From: JBBKXJ01 sp037969395 | GTDB taxonomy: Bacteria > Pseudomonadota > Gammaproteobacteria > Pseudomonadales > JAUIET01 | Direction of reading: 5' to 3' | Assembly (NCBI GenBank): GCA_037969395.1 | Contig: JBBKXJ010000190.1 | Span: 1 to 7,737 of the forward strand | Length of the DNA stretch: 7,737 bases | The notes under the pieces: generated by a model | Seen by the model: only the letters and a program-made list of their open reading frames with translations | The model's database searches: none | Told to the model about the DNA's origin: nothing | Shown: positions 1-6,432 of the stretch, piece by piece | How the letters are laid out: each line of letters opens with the position of its first letter | Position numbering within the stretch: position 1 is the first letter of the stretch | Translations under genes and position numbers: made by a program

Positions 1-868
1 AGATGCCCATCCACGTCATGCCGATATTGCGCGCCTTCGGTACGTCGGCTACCGACCTGATGGCCATGAAGCGCACGATAATATGTGGCTGGCCGAAGTA
101 CCCCAACCCCCAGGCGACGGCCGACAGAAATCCGATGAACGTCAGACCGTGGGTCCAGGACAGAAAGTTCGGGTCGACCTTGGCCAGTGTTGCCGACGCT
201 TGTTCGAAACCGCCACCACCGCTGCCGAACAGCACGACCGCCGGCATCAGGATGAGTGCCAGCATCATGATGATGCCCTGGCAAAAGTCGGTAAGGCTGA
301 CAGCGAGAAAGCCGCCGATCACGGTGTAGATCAACACGACCGCAAGCGTGCCCCAGACACCGACCGCATAGTCGGTGAAGCCGCCGACATTGACGATCTC
401 GCCGAAGGCGCTCTCGACCAGCTTGCCACCGGCGACCAGTCCAGACCCGGTATAGACAGCGAAGAACACGACGATGATGACGGCCGAGATGGTTCGCAAC
501 GCCATGGCCTTGCTCGGAAAACGATTGGAAAGAAATTCCGGGATGGTCAGGCTGTTGTCGTAACGCTCGGTCTGCTCGCGCAGGCGTGGCGCGACGATGA
601 TCCAGTTAACTAACGCACCGCAGAAAAGCCCTATGCCGATCCAGGCCTCGACCAGGCCAGCGACAAACAGCGCTCCGGGCAAGCCGAGCAATAACCAGCC
701 GCTCATGTCTGACGCACCCGCTGACAACGACGCCACCGCAGGACTGAGCTGCCGCCCGCCCAGCATGTATTCCTCGGATGATGACGTCGACTTGCGCCAG
801 GCATAGAAGCCAATGCCGATCATGAGTGCGAAGTAGGTAAGTAAGCTGACCCATACGCCGATTGCCAT
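1..868 (-). CDS. putP: Sodium/proline symporter PutP, N-terminal part (runs off the left edge)
   Basis: This is an inner-membrane sodium:solute symporter (SSS family) that imports proline with Na+. Reading leftward from the ATG at 866-868 gives 289 open codons, so roughly 200 C-terminal residues of a usual ~500 lie outside. The N-terminus aligns with E. coli PutP from residue 1. TM1 is followed by the EEYMLGGRQLSP loop (residues 32-43). The TM2 motif SAGASDMSGWLLLGLPGA (49-66) contains D54, equivalent to the E. coli Na+ ligand Asp55. The later GLGYFGQPHIIVRFMA segment (254-269) has W253, Y257 and H262, which match E. coli residues near the proline site as I recall them. GGAG at 876-879 (minus strand), seven bases before ATG, supports the start. 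No putA is visible. The gene diverges from the RRM gene; I see no convincing promoter for it. GC content seems higher than in the neighbours. The family call is very secure; exclusive proline specificity is inferred from similarity. Confidence 0.95.
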   Translation of the reverse strand, partial: MAIGVWVSLLTYFALMIGIGFYAWRKSTSSSEEYMLGGRQLSPAVASLSAGASDMSGWLLLGLPGALFVAGLVEAWIGIGLFCGALVNWIIVAPRLREQTERYDNSLTIPEFLSNRFPSKAMALRTISAVIIVVFFAVYTGSGLVAGGKLVESAFGEIVNVGGFTDYAVGVWGTLAVVLIYTVIGGFLAVSLTDFCQGIIMMLALILMPAVVLFGSGGGGFEQASATLAKVDPNFLSWTHGLTFIGFLSAVAWGLGYFGQPHIIVRFMAIRSVADVPKARNIGMTWMGI

Positions 869-924
869 AAAGAATCTCCAGGTTACCTAGTTGGAAGCCG
901 TGCCAGCTTTTCATATTTCGCGTG

Positions 925-936
925 CCCTTTGAAGGG
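925..936. repeat. Short dyad CCCTT-TG-AAGGG upstream of putP
   Basis: Five-base inverted arms CCCTT and AAGGG are separated by TG. The dyad lies about 57-68 bases upstream of the putP start codon on the minus strand, where a regulator site or leader hairpin could sit. It is short enough to occur by chance, and I cannot assign it to any known regulator. Confidence 0.3.
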
Positions 937-950
937 ATGCAAGCGACATG

Positions 951-971
951 AGTACCGAGTACGGAGTAAAA
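951..971. repeat. Three imperfect tandem heptamers (AGTACCG / AGTACGG / AGTAAAA)
   Basis: AGTA recurs three times with a seven-base period at 951, 958 and 965. The first two units differ at one position and the third keeps only AGTA. The array lies in the putP leader or promoter region. A seven-base period is not helical phasing, so this could simply be local duplication. Confidence 0.35.
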
Positions 972-1003
972 GCAGAATTACTGCCTCTTTATGCGCCCAA
1001 TCT

Positions 1004-1067
1004 ACTATAAACGATGGGCCACCGGCAATCTCTCATCGCGGTCCGGGTGGCCACCGGTTACTATAAA
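1004..1067. repeat. Mirrored word pairs: ACTATAAA / GGCCACCGG / GGCCACCGG / ACTATAAA
   Basis: ACTATAAA occurs at 1004-1011 and 1060-1067. The nine-base GGCCACCGG occurs at 1017-1025 and 1049-1057. The second GGCCACCGG is part of a dyad around the perfect palindrome GTGGCCAC (1047-1054). The reverse complement of ACTATA is TATAGT, a good -10 for leftward transcription, so either copy could belong to a putP promoter, but no matching -35 is seen. Duplicated promoter or operator modules are a possible reading; function is unproven. Confidence 0.4.
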
Positions 1068-1243
1068 TACGCTAAACGCTCGCATAGCCGCGATTGTTAG
1101 GGTTTAGAAGATGGCTGCCCAACGAGTAGAAGGTTAAGATGTGCTTATGAACCACTGTGAACAGCGAGCCAAAAGTGCCGGCTTTCGCGTATTGATGTTG
1201 GGTTAGACTTTGCCGGGGCTGCGACTATGTAAAGCGCATGGCT

Positions 1244-1272
1244 TTGTTGCAGAAGACCCAATCGACTATGAT
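1244..1272 (+). promoter_or_regulatory. Candidate sigma70 promoter for the RRM-DUF924 unit
   Basis: TTGTTG at 1244-1249 and TATGAT at 1267-1272 are separated by exactly 17 bases. The -10 matches consensus at five of six positions, the -35 only at three (TTG). Transcription would begin near 1279, giving a leader of about 65 bases before the ATG at 1344. It is the best-spaced pair I found upstream of this gene, but it is a prediction by eye. Confidence 0.4.
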
Positions 1273-1343
1273 CCTGGTGACGGCATATCGATGCCGGTAG
1301 TTCCAGTGACGAAACAATTAGACTCTACAGAGCATGTCGATTT

Positions 1344-1580
1344 ATGAAACTAATAGTCCGCAATCTTGCCCGCACCACCACCGAAGACACGCTACGTGAT
1401 CTGTTTGCGGCGCACGGCAGCGTGCAGTCCTGCTCGCTGGTGATGGACCAAAGAACCGGTGGCTCCAAGGGCTTTGGTTTTGTTGAGATGCCCAGGCAGG
1501 GAGAGGCCAAGGTGGCTATGAAAAACCTCAACGGCCAGGAGATTGACGGCGCCACTATTCGGGTTAAAAAAGCTGAATGA
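1344..1580 (+). CDS. Small single-RRM RNA-binding protein
   Basis: The 78-residue protein is essentially one RNA recognition motif (beta-alpha-beta-beta-alpha-beta fold), presumably a cytoplasmic single-stranded RNA binder. RNP1 is a perfect consensus, KGFGFVEM at residues 42-49, with aromatic F44 and F46 positioned to stack on RNA. RNP2 is LIVRNL at 3-8. Its second position is Ile instead of the usual Tyr/Phe, so one canonical stacking ring is missing; this variant looks normal for the small proteobacterial RRM group as I recall it. The chain ends right after beta-4 (IRVKKAE), without the Gly-rich tail of many cyanobacterial Rbp proteins. The ribosome site is weak (only AGAG near 1329-1332), yet the start is fixed because beta-1 begins at residue 2. 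Its stop overlaps the next gene's start. The RNA target and physiological role are unknown. Confidence 0.93.
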   Translation: MKLIVRNLARTTTEDTLRDLFAAHGSVQSCSLVMDQRTGGSKGFGFVEMPRQGEAKVAMKNLNGQEIDGATIRVKKAE

Positions 1581-2125
1581 AAACCATAAGCGCTGAAGAC
1601 ATTATCGACTTCTGGTTCACCGAGATTGATTCCGGTCTGTGGTACAAAAAAGATGCAGAGTTTGATCAGTTGATCAGCCAGCGCTATGCCAGTCTGTTGC
1701 GCCGCGCTGAATGCGGCGAGCTGTACAGCTGGCGCGACGGGGCCTATGGGCGGCTGGCAGAGATCATAGTGCTCGATCAATTCTCGCGCAACCTGTACCG
1801 CGACAGCGCGCGGGCGTTCGGCAATGACTCCCTGGCGCTGGTGCTTGCCCAGGAAGCGCTGCGCGCCGACGCACATAAAGAGTTAAACGCGAAACAGCAG
1901 GCTTTTCTGTTTATGCCTTACATGCACAGCGAATCGCCGCTGATACACACCATTGCCGTGCAGCTTTTCGACGCAGCGGGGCTGCAAGGCAATTTGAATT
2001 TTGAGCACAAACATAAAGCTATTATCGACCGCTTCGGCCGCTATCCGCATCGCAATGCTGCACTCGGCAGGCAGTCAACGCCGGAGGAGCTGGAATTTCT
2101 GCAGCAGCCCGGGTCGTCTTTCTAG
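1577..2125 (+). CDS. DUF924 family protein
   Basis: This 182-residue soluble, helix-rich protein belongs by its motifs to DUF924 (TPR-like helical fold), a conserved family without an established biochemical function. The hallmark segments are the N-terminal IIDFWF (9-14), the core LDQFSRNLYR (66-75), PYMHSES (114-120), and the C-terminal RFGRYPHRN (152-160) followed by STPEE. Length and order look complete and intact. No signal peptide or membrane helix is seen. The ATG overlaps the TGA of the RRM gene (ATGA at 1577-1580), and there is no strong ribosome site of its own, so translation is probably coupled to the RRM protein. This suggests the two are made together, though a joint function is only inference. 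The family call is firm; the role is unknown. Confidence 0.92.
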   Translation: MKTISAEDIIDFWFTEIDSGLWYKKDAEFDQLISQRYASLLRRAECGELYSWRDGAYGRLAEIIVLDQFSRNLYRDSARAFGNDSLALVLAQEALRADAHKELNAKQQAFLFMPYMHSESPLIHTIAVQLFDAAGLQGNLNFEHKHKAIIDRFGRYPHRNAALGRQSTPEELEFLQQPGSSF

Positions 2126-2185
2126 CAACGTCCAGGTAAACAACGCAGCTTTAGCAGTGCATAGCATATAGTCTAATAGCCCCTG

Positions 2186-2219
2186 CTGCCCGGCAGAGGT
2201 ATAATCCCTGCCGATTTTT
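2186..2219 (+). terminator. Hairpin plus T-run after DUF924, with TATAAT in its loop
   Basis: CGGCAG (2191-2196) pairs with CTGCCG (2208-2213), with further partial pairing inside, and TTTTT follows at 2215-2219. That is a plausible rho-independent terminator for the RRM-DUF924 unit. An alternative small stem, CTGC (2186-2189) with GCAG (2193-2196), uses the same left arm. The loop contains a perfect TATAAT (2200-2205), which could instead be the -10 of an acnA promoter with a leader of about 109 bases. No -35 is recognisable at 15-19 bases upstream, so I rate the terminator reading higher. The two are not exclusive. Confidence 0.5.
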
Positions 2220-2320
2220 AAACAACAAGCCACATATCAGTGTACGTGCAGGTTTCTGTCACTTCGACGGCGCTGGGTGAGTGAAAATCATCCCAAATGT
2301 ACTTCTATTGGAGAACTTGA

Positions 2321-4996
2321 ATGAAGCAACTCAGTAAAAACAGTTTCGACAGCTACACAACACTGGAAGCCAACGGCAAAACCTATGGCTATTACAATCT
2401 TCAAGCCGACGCGCTGACCAAACTGGGAGATATAACCCGTCTGCCCAACTCCGTTAAGGTGCTATTGGAAAACCTGCTGCGTTACGAAGACGGCGTCTCC
2501 TGCACCGCCAGCGATATTGAAGCGATCGCCAAAAGCGGCGAGACGCGCAACCCGCAGGAAATCGCCTATCACCCTGCCCGCGTATTGATGCAGGATTTTA
2601 CCGGCGTACCGGCCGTGGTTGATCTGGCCGCCATGCGCGCTGCGCTTGACAAAGCCGGCGTTGATCCGGAAAAGATTAACCCGCTGTCGCCGGTCGACCT
2701 GGTGATTGACCACTCGGTATCGATCGATAAGTTCGCGACTGAAGCGGCATTTGAACAGAACGTTGAACTGGAAATGGAGCGCAACCAGGAACGCTATGAA
2801 TTTCTGAAGTGGGGTCAGGGCGCGTTCAATAACTTCCGCGTGGTACCGCCCGGCACCGGCATTTGCCACCAGGTCAACCTCGAATACCTGGCCAAAGGCA
2901 TCTGGAGCGACACAGTCAACGGCGAACTGATCGCCTACCCTGACACATTGGTCGGCACTGACAGTCACACCACTATGATCAACGGCCTCGCTGTACTTGG
3001 CTGGGGTGTTGGCGGTATTGAGGCCGAAGCGGCCATGTTGGGCCAGCCCATCTCCATGCTGATTCCGGAAGTGGTTGGCTTCGAAATGACGGGTGAGCTA
3101 AAAGAAGGCATTACCGCCACCGATTTAGTACTGCGCGTAGTGCAAATGCTGCGTGAACACGGCGTGGTTGGCAAGTTCGTCGAATTTTACGGCAATGCGC
3201 TCGACAACCTGCCCCTCGCCGACCGCGCGACCATCGCCAATATGGCGCCGGAATACGGCGCTACCTGCGGCTTCTTCCCGTTCGATGAAAAAACCATGGA
3301 CTACCTGCGCCTCAGCGGTCGCGATGAAGATACGCTGGCACTGGTGGAAACTTACAGCAAGGCACAGGGCATGTGGCGCGACAGCAGCGCACCGGCACCG
3401 CAGTTTGCGGCCACGCTGAGTTTGGACATCAGCACGGTTGAGCCGAACCTGTCTGGCCCGAAACGGCCGCAGGACCGAGTGCCACTAAGCGGCATGAAAG
3501 AAGCGATAGAAGATTTCATCAAGCTCGACGGCAAGGAAGCTGAACTGGAGAAAGACTTCGCGGTAGAGGGCGAAGACTACAGCATGCATCACGGCGACGT
3601 CGTAGTAGCGGCTATTACCTCCTGCACCAACACCTCCAACCCCGCCGTCATGATCGGTGCCGGGCTGGTCGCAAAAAAAGCCGTGGAAAAGGGTCTGACC
3701 CGCAAGCCCTGGGTTAAATCGTCATTGGCACCCGGCTCCAAAGTCGTCACCGAATACCTGGAGAAAGCCGGCCTCAACACCTATCTTGATGAGCTCGGGT
3801 TCAACCTGGTGGGTTATGGTTGCACTACCTGCATCGGCAACTCCGGTCCGCTGCTAGAGCCCATTCATAACACCGTCAACGACAACGATATGGTGGTCAC
3901 TTCCGTGCTGTCGGGCAACCGTAACTTCGAAGGCCGCATCCACCCATTGGTGAAAGCCAACTGGCTGGCATCGCCGCCGCTGGTAGTTGCCTATGCATTA
4001 GCCGGTAACACGCGTATTAACATCAGCAAAGAACCTATCGGTCAGGGCAGCGACGGGCAAGACGTTTATCTGAAAGACATCTGGCCCAGCAACGCCGAAA
4101 TTCGCGCCGAAGTGGAAAAAATTGACCGCGAAATGTTCATGGGCGAATACGCTGAAGTATTCGAAGGTGATGACAAGTGGCAGGCGATTGAAACGGCGAC
4201 CAGCAAGACTTACCCGTTTTCGACCGACTCCACCTACATTCAGCTGCCGCCATTTTTTGAAGACCGCTACAGCGCTGGCAAGAACAAAAACATCGAAGGT
4301 GCCCGCTTACTGGCATTGTTAGGCGATTCGGTCACTACCGACCATATCTCGCCGGCAGGCGCCATTCCAGCCGACAGCCCGACGGCAAAGTATCTTATCG
4401 AGCACGGCGTAGAGCGCAAGGACTTTAACTCCTACGGTTCGCGGCGCGGTAACCACGAAGTGATGATGCGCGGTACGTTTGGTAATATCCGCATCAAAAA
4501 CGAGCTTGTGCCCGGCACCGAGGGTGGCTACACCTGCCTGCCCGATGACCCGGCACCCATCTCGATTTACGACGCTGCGATGCAGTATTTGGAGCAGGAT
4601 ATTCCCACTGTCGTCGTTGGCGGTAAAGAGTACGGCACCGGCTCCAGCCGCGACTGGGCGGCCAAGGGTACGCTGCTATTAGGCGTTAAAGCTGTGATTG
4701 TTGAAAGCTTCGAGCGTATCCACCGCTCCAACCTGGTTGGCATGGGGGTATTACCCGTGCAGTTTATGGATGGGCAGGACCGTAAAACGCTGAACATTTC
4801 CGGTAGCGACACAATCGATATTCTTGGCCTGGACGGCAAGCTCAAGCCTGGACAAGTGTTTGAAGGGCGCATTCATCGTGCTGATGGTTCGGTTGACGAG
4901 ATCAAGCTGCAATCACGACTCGATACGCTGGTAGAAGTGGAATACTTCCTCAGTGGCGGTATTCTGCAATATGTGATGAATCGTTTGAAAAGCTAA
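2321..4996 (+). CDS. acnA: Aconitate hydratase A (aconitase, [4Fe-4S])
   Basis: This is a cytoplasmic enzyme that isomerises citrate to isocitrate via cis-aconitate in the TCA and glyoxylate cycles. The 891 residues equal the usual AcnA length. The [4Fe-4S] ligands are C435 in SCTNTSNP and C501 and C504 in GCTTCIGNSGP, the same numbers I recall for E. coli AcnA. Other conserved sites are DSHTT (214-218), GDSVTTDHISPAGAIP starting at G668 at the head of the swivelling C-terminal domain, and GTGSSRD (772-778) with substrate-binding R777. The order of domains is that of the AcnA/IRP1 group, not AcnB. GGAG at 2310-2313, seven bases before ATG, supports the start. fumC follows after 26 bases, almost certainly co-transcribed. 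No clear promoter beyond the TATAAT at 2200. Vertebrate IRP1-like RNA binding is known for the family but nothing here tests it. Confidence 0.98.
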   Translation: MKQLSKNSFDSYTTLEANGKTYGYYNLQADALTKLGDITRLPNSVKVLLENLLRYEDGVSCTASDIEAIAKSGETRNPQEIAYHPARVLMQDFTGVPAVVDLAAMRAALDKAGVDPEKINPLSPVDLVIDHSVSIDKFATEAAFEQNVELEMERNQERYEFLKWGQGAFNNFRVVPPGTGICHQVNLEYLAKGIWSDTVNGELIAYPDTLVGTDSHTTMINGLAVLGWGVGGIEAEAAMLGQPISMLIPEVVGFEMTGELKEGITATDLVLRVVQMLREHGVVGKFVEFYGNALDNLPLADRATIANMAPEYGATCGFFPFDEKTMDYLRLSGRDEDTLALVETYSKAQGMWRDSSAPAPQFAATLSLDISTVEPNLSGPKRPQDRVPLSGMKEAIEDFIKLDGKEAELEKDFAVEGEDYSMHHGDVVVAAITSCTNTSNPAVMIGAGLVAKKAVEKGLTRKPWVKSSLAPGSKVVTEYLEKAGLNTYLDELGFNLVGYGCTTCIGNSGPLLEPIHNTVNDNDMVVTSVLSGNRNFEGRIHPLVKANWLASPPLVVAYALAGNTRINISKEPIGQGSDGQDVYLKDIWPSNAEIRAEVEKIDREMFMGEYAEVFEGDDKWQAIETATSKTYPFSTDSTYIQLPPFFEDRYSAGKNKNIEGARLLALLGDSVTTDHISPAGAIPADSPTAKYLIEHGVERKDFNSYGSRRGNHEVMMRGTFGNIRIKNELVPGTEGGYTCLPDDPAPISIYDAAMQYLEQDIPTVVVGGKEYGTGSSRDWAAKGTLLLGVKAVIVESFERIHRSNLVGMGVLPVQFMDGQDRKTLNISGSDTIDILGLDGKLKPGQVFEGRIHRADGSVDEIKLQSRLDTLVEVEYFLSGGILQYVMNRLKS

Positions 4997-5008
4997 TCGC
5001 GTTCAATG

Positions 5009-5019
5009 AAGGAGGTGAT
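5009..5019 (+). promoter_or_regulatory. Near-ideal Shine-Dalgarno sequence of fumC
   Basis: AAGGAGGTGAT matches the complement of the 16S rRNA 3' tail over eleven consecutive bases. Its GGAGG core ends seven bases before the ATG at 5023. It fixes the fumC start and implies strong independent translation initiation inside the acnA-fumC message. The out-of-frame ATGs at 5006 and 5018 are too far from or too close to the site. Confidence 0.85.
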
Positions 5020-5022
5020 GAG

Positions 5023-6429
5023 ATGGCTGGCAAATCGAAGCGCAAGGATCACCTCACCAAATCACGTATAGAGAAAGACAGCCTGGGTGCCCTCAAGGTG
5101 CCCAGTGCCGCGCTGTACGGCGCACAAACACAGCGAGCAGTCGACAACTTCCCCGTTAGCGGGCTGACATTGCCGCGCGCCTTTATTCGTGCCCTTGGCT
5201 TGATCAAGGCCAGCGCGGCCCAGGTTAATGCAGATTTAGGCTTGCTGCCCAAAGCCAGGTCCAAAGCGATAATTGCGGCGGCAGAACAAATTGCGGCCGG
5301 CCAGTTTGACGAGCACTTCCCTGTCGATGTGTTTCAAACTGGCTCCGGCACCAGCAGCAATATGAACGCCAACGAGGTGATCGCCACACTCGCTGAGCGC
5401 CAACTCAAACAAGCGGTACACCCCAACGACGATGTCAATGCCGCGCAAAGCAGCAACGACACCATTCCAACTGCCATTCACCTCTCTGCTGCCCTGGTAT
5501 TGCACGAGCAATTGCTGCCGGCTCTGGCGCACCTGCAGCAAACTATCGACCAACGCGCGAAGGAGTTCAAAGGCATTGTTAAAACCGGCCGCACCCACTT
5601 GATGGATGCCATGCCGATCGAACTGTCGCAGGAGCTCTCCGGCTGGAGCGCGCAAATAGGCACGGCGCAGAAACGCCTGCGAGATACTCAGAAACGTTTG
5701 CACCTGTTAGCGCAGGGCGGCACGGCGGTGGGCACCGGCATCAACACGCCGCCACAATTTGGCAAGGCGTTCGCAACCGACCTGAGCAAGCGCACTGGTT
5801 TGACTTTCAAAGCGAACGCGTCTTTTTTTGAGAGCATCAGCTCGCAGGACACCGCCGTTGAGTTGTCGGGCCAGCTGAAATGCACTGCCACGGCTATCAT
5901 GAAAATTGCCAACGACCTGCGCTGGATGAACAGCGGACCGCTGGCCGGGCTGGGTGAGATTGAATTACAAGCCCTGCAGCCAGGCAGTAGCATTATGCCG
6001 GGCAAGGTGAACCCGGTGATTCCGGAGGCGGCGGCGATGGCTGCGGCGCAAGTAATGGGCAATGACACCACCATCACCATCGCCGGTCAGTCAGGTAATT
6101 TTCAGCTTAACGTAATGCTGCCCGTGATCGCTTACAACCTGTTGCAAAGCATGGAGTTGTTGGCGAATACGGCGAATCTGTTAGCCGACTCGGCAATCGC
6201 AACGCTTAAAGTCAATCTACCGGTATTGGAGGAGAGCCTGCACCGTAACCCGATTCTGGTCACCGCCCTCAATTCGACTATCGGCTATTCCGCCGCCGCG
6301 AAAATCGCCAAAAAAGCCTATAAGGATGGACGCCCCGTACTGGATGTGGCAGAAGAGATGACGGATTTATCGCGTAAGGAGCTTGAAAAATTGCTCGACC
6401 CCAGGAAGTTGACCAAGCCCGGGAAGTAA
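5023..6429 (+). CDS. fumC: Class II fumarate hydratase
   Basis: This is an iron-independent homotetrameric enzyme of the aspartase/fumarase superfamily, converting fumarate to L-malate in the cytoplasm. The 468 residues match the family. Visible sites are TGSGTSSNMNANE (106-118, A-site SGT at 108-110), HPND (133-136, B-site), SSN (143-145), TGRTHLMDA (188-196 region) with catalytic H192, and the signature GSSIMPGKVNP (321-331) with catalytic S322, K328 and N330. All are offset by +4 from E. coli FumC after the HPND region. Before HPND the chain lacks the six-residue GGxRG-type insertion of E. coli FumC, placing it in a different FumC subgroup. A lysine-rich tail of about 13 residues precedes the core. 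The fumarase call over aspartase or argininosuccinate lyase rests on these motifs and overall similarity. Likely the second gene of an acnA operon; it converges on the esterase gene three bases downstream. Confidence 0.96.
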   Translation: MAGKSKRKDHLTKSRIEKDSLGALKVPSAALYGAQTQRAVDNFPVSGLTLPRAFIRALGLIKASAAQVNADLGLLPKARSKAIIAAAEQIAAGQFDEHFPVDVFQTGSGTSSNMNANEVIATLAERQLKQAVHPNDDVNAAQSSNDTIPTAIHLSAALVLHEQLLPALAHLQQTIDQRAKEFKGIVKTGRTHLMDAMPIELSQELSGWSAQIGTAQKRLRDTQKRLHLLAQGGTAVGTGINTPPQFGKAFATDLSKRTGLTFKANASFFESISSQDTAVELSGQLKCTATAIMKIANDLRWMNSGPLAGLGEIELQALQPGSSIMPGKVNPVIPEAAAMAAAQVMGNDTTITIAGQSGNFQLNVMLPVIAYNLLQSMELLANTANLLADSAIATLKVNLPVLEESLHRNPILVTALNSTIGYSAAAKIAKKAYKDGRPVLDVAEEMTDLSRKELEKLLDPRKLTKPGK

Positions 6430-6432
6430 GTC

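Larger units (their letters stand above)
869..1343. other. Non-coding divergent intergenic region between putP and the RRM gene
   Basis: This 475-base stretch holds no credible gene. The ORFs I checked are about 20 codons (for example the ATG at 1147 and the ATG at 1238) and lack a good ribosome site or any recognisable product. It contains the putP ribosome site, a short dyad (925-936), a heptamer repeat (951-971), a mirrored pair of repeated words (1004-1067) and one plausible rightward promoter (1244-1272). No tRNA-like or riboswitch-like fold is obvious by eye. Its length would leave room for an sRNA, but nothing in the sequence specifically shows one. Confidence 0.7.

Noticed and set aside
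83..613. 176-codon plus-strand open frame opposite putP, with another at 3-329
   Set aside because: Both lie wholly antisense to the clearly homologous putP frame; the product is a low-complexity Asp/His/Arg-rich chain without motifs, as expected from the complement of a GC-rich membrane gene.
1147..1206. 19-codon frame in the putP-RRM intergenic region (MNHCEQRAKSAGFRVLMLG)
   Set aside because: No convincing ribosome site, no hydrophobic or other recognisable feature, and its length is expected by chance.
1325..1876. 183-codon minus-strand frame over the RRM and DUF924 genes
   Set aside because: Fully antisense to two genes with recognisable families; no ribosome site or motif, so a shadow frame.
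2282..2291. TGAAAATCAT upstream of acnA resembling the centre of a Fur box
   Set aside because: The ten-base core matches at nine positions but the flanks do not, leaving about 11 of 19 overall, too weak to call an iron-responsive site by eye.
2462..2968. 168-codon minus-strand frame inside acnA
   Set aside because: Shadow of the conserved acnA frame with no recognisable domain.
5236..5703. 155-codon minus-strand frame inside fumC
   Set aside because: Shadow of fumC; catalytic regions of fumarase are encoded on the other strand here.
5823..5829. Run of seven T in fumC, a possible slippage or programmed frameshift site
   Set aside because: It encodes Ser-Phe-Phe in an intact frame that continues to the normal C-terminus; there is no overlapping product or downstream stimulatory structure that I can see.
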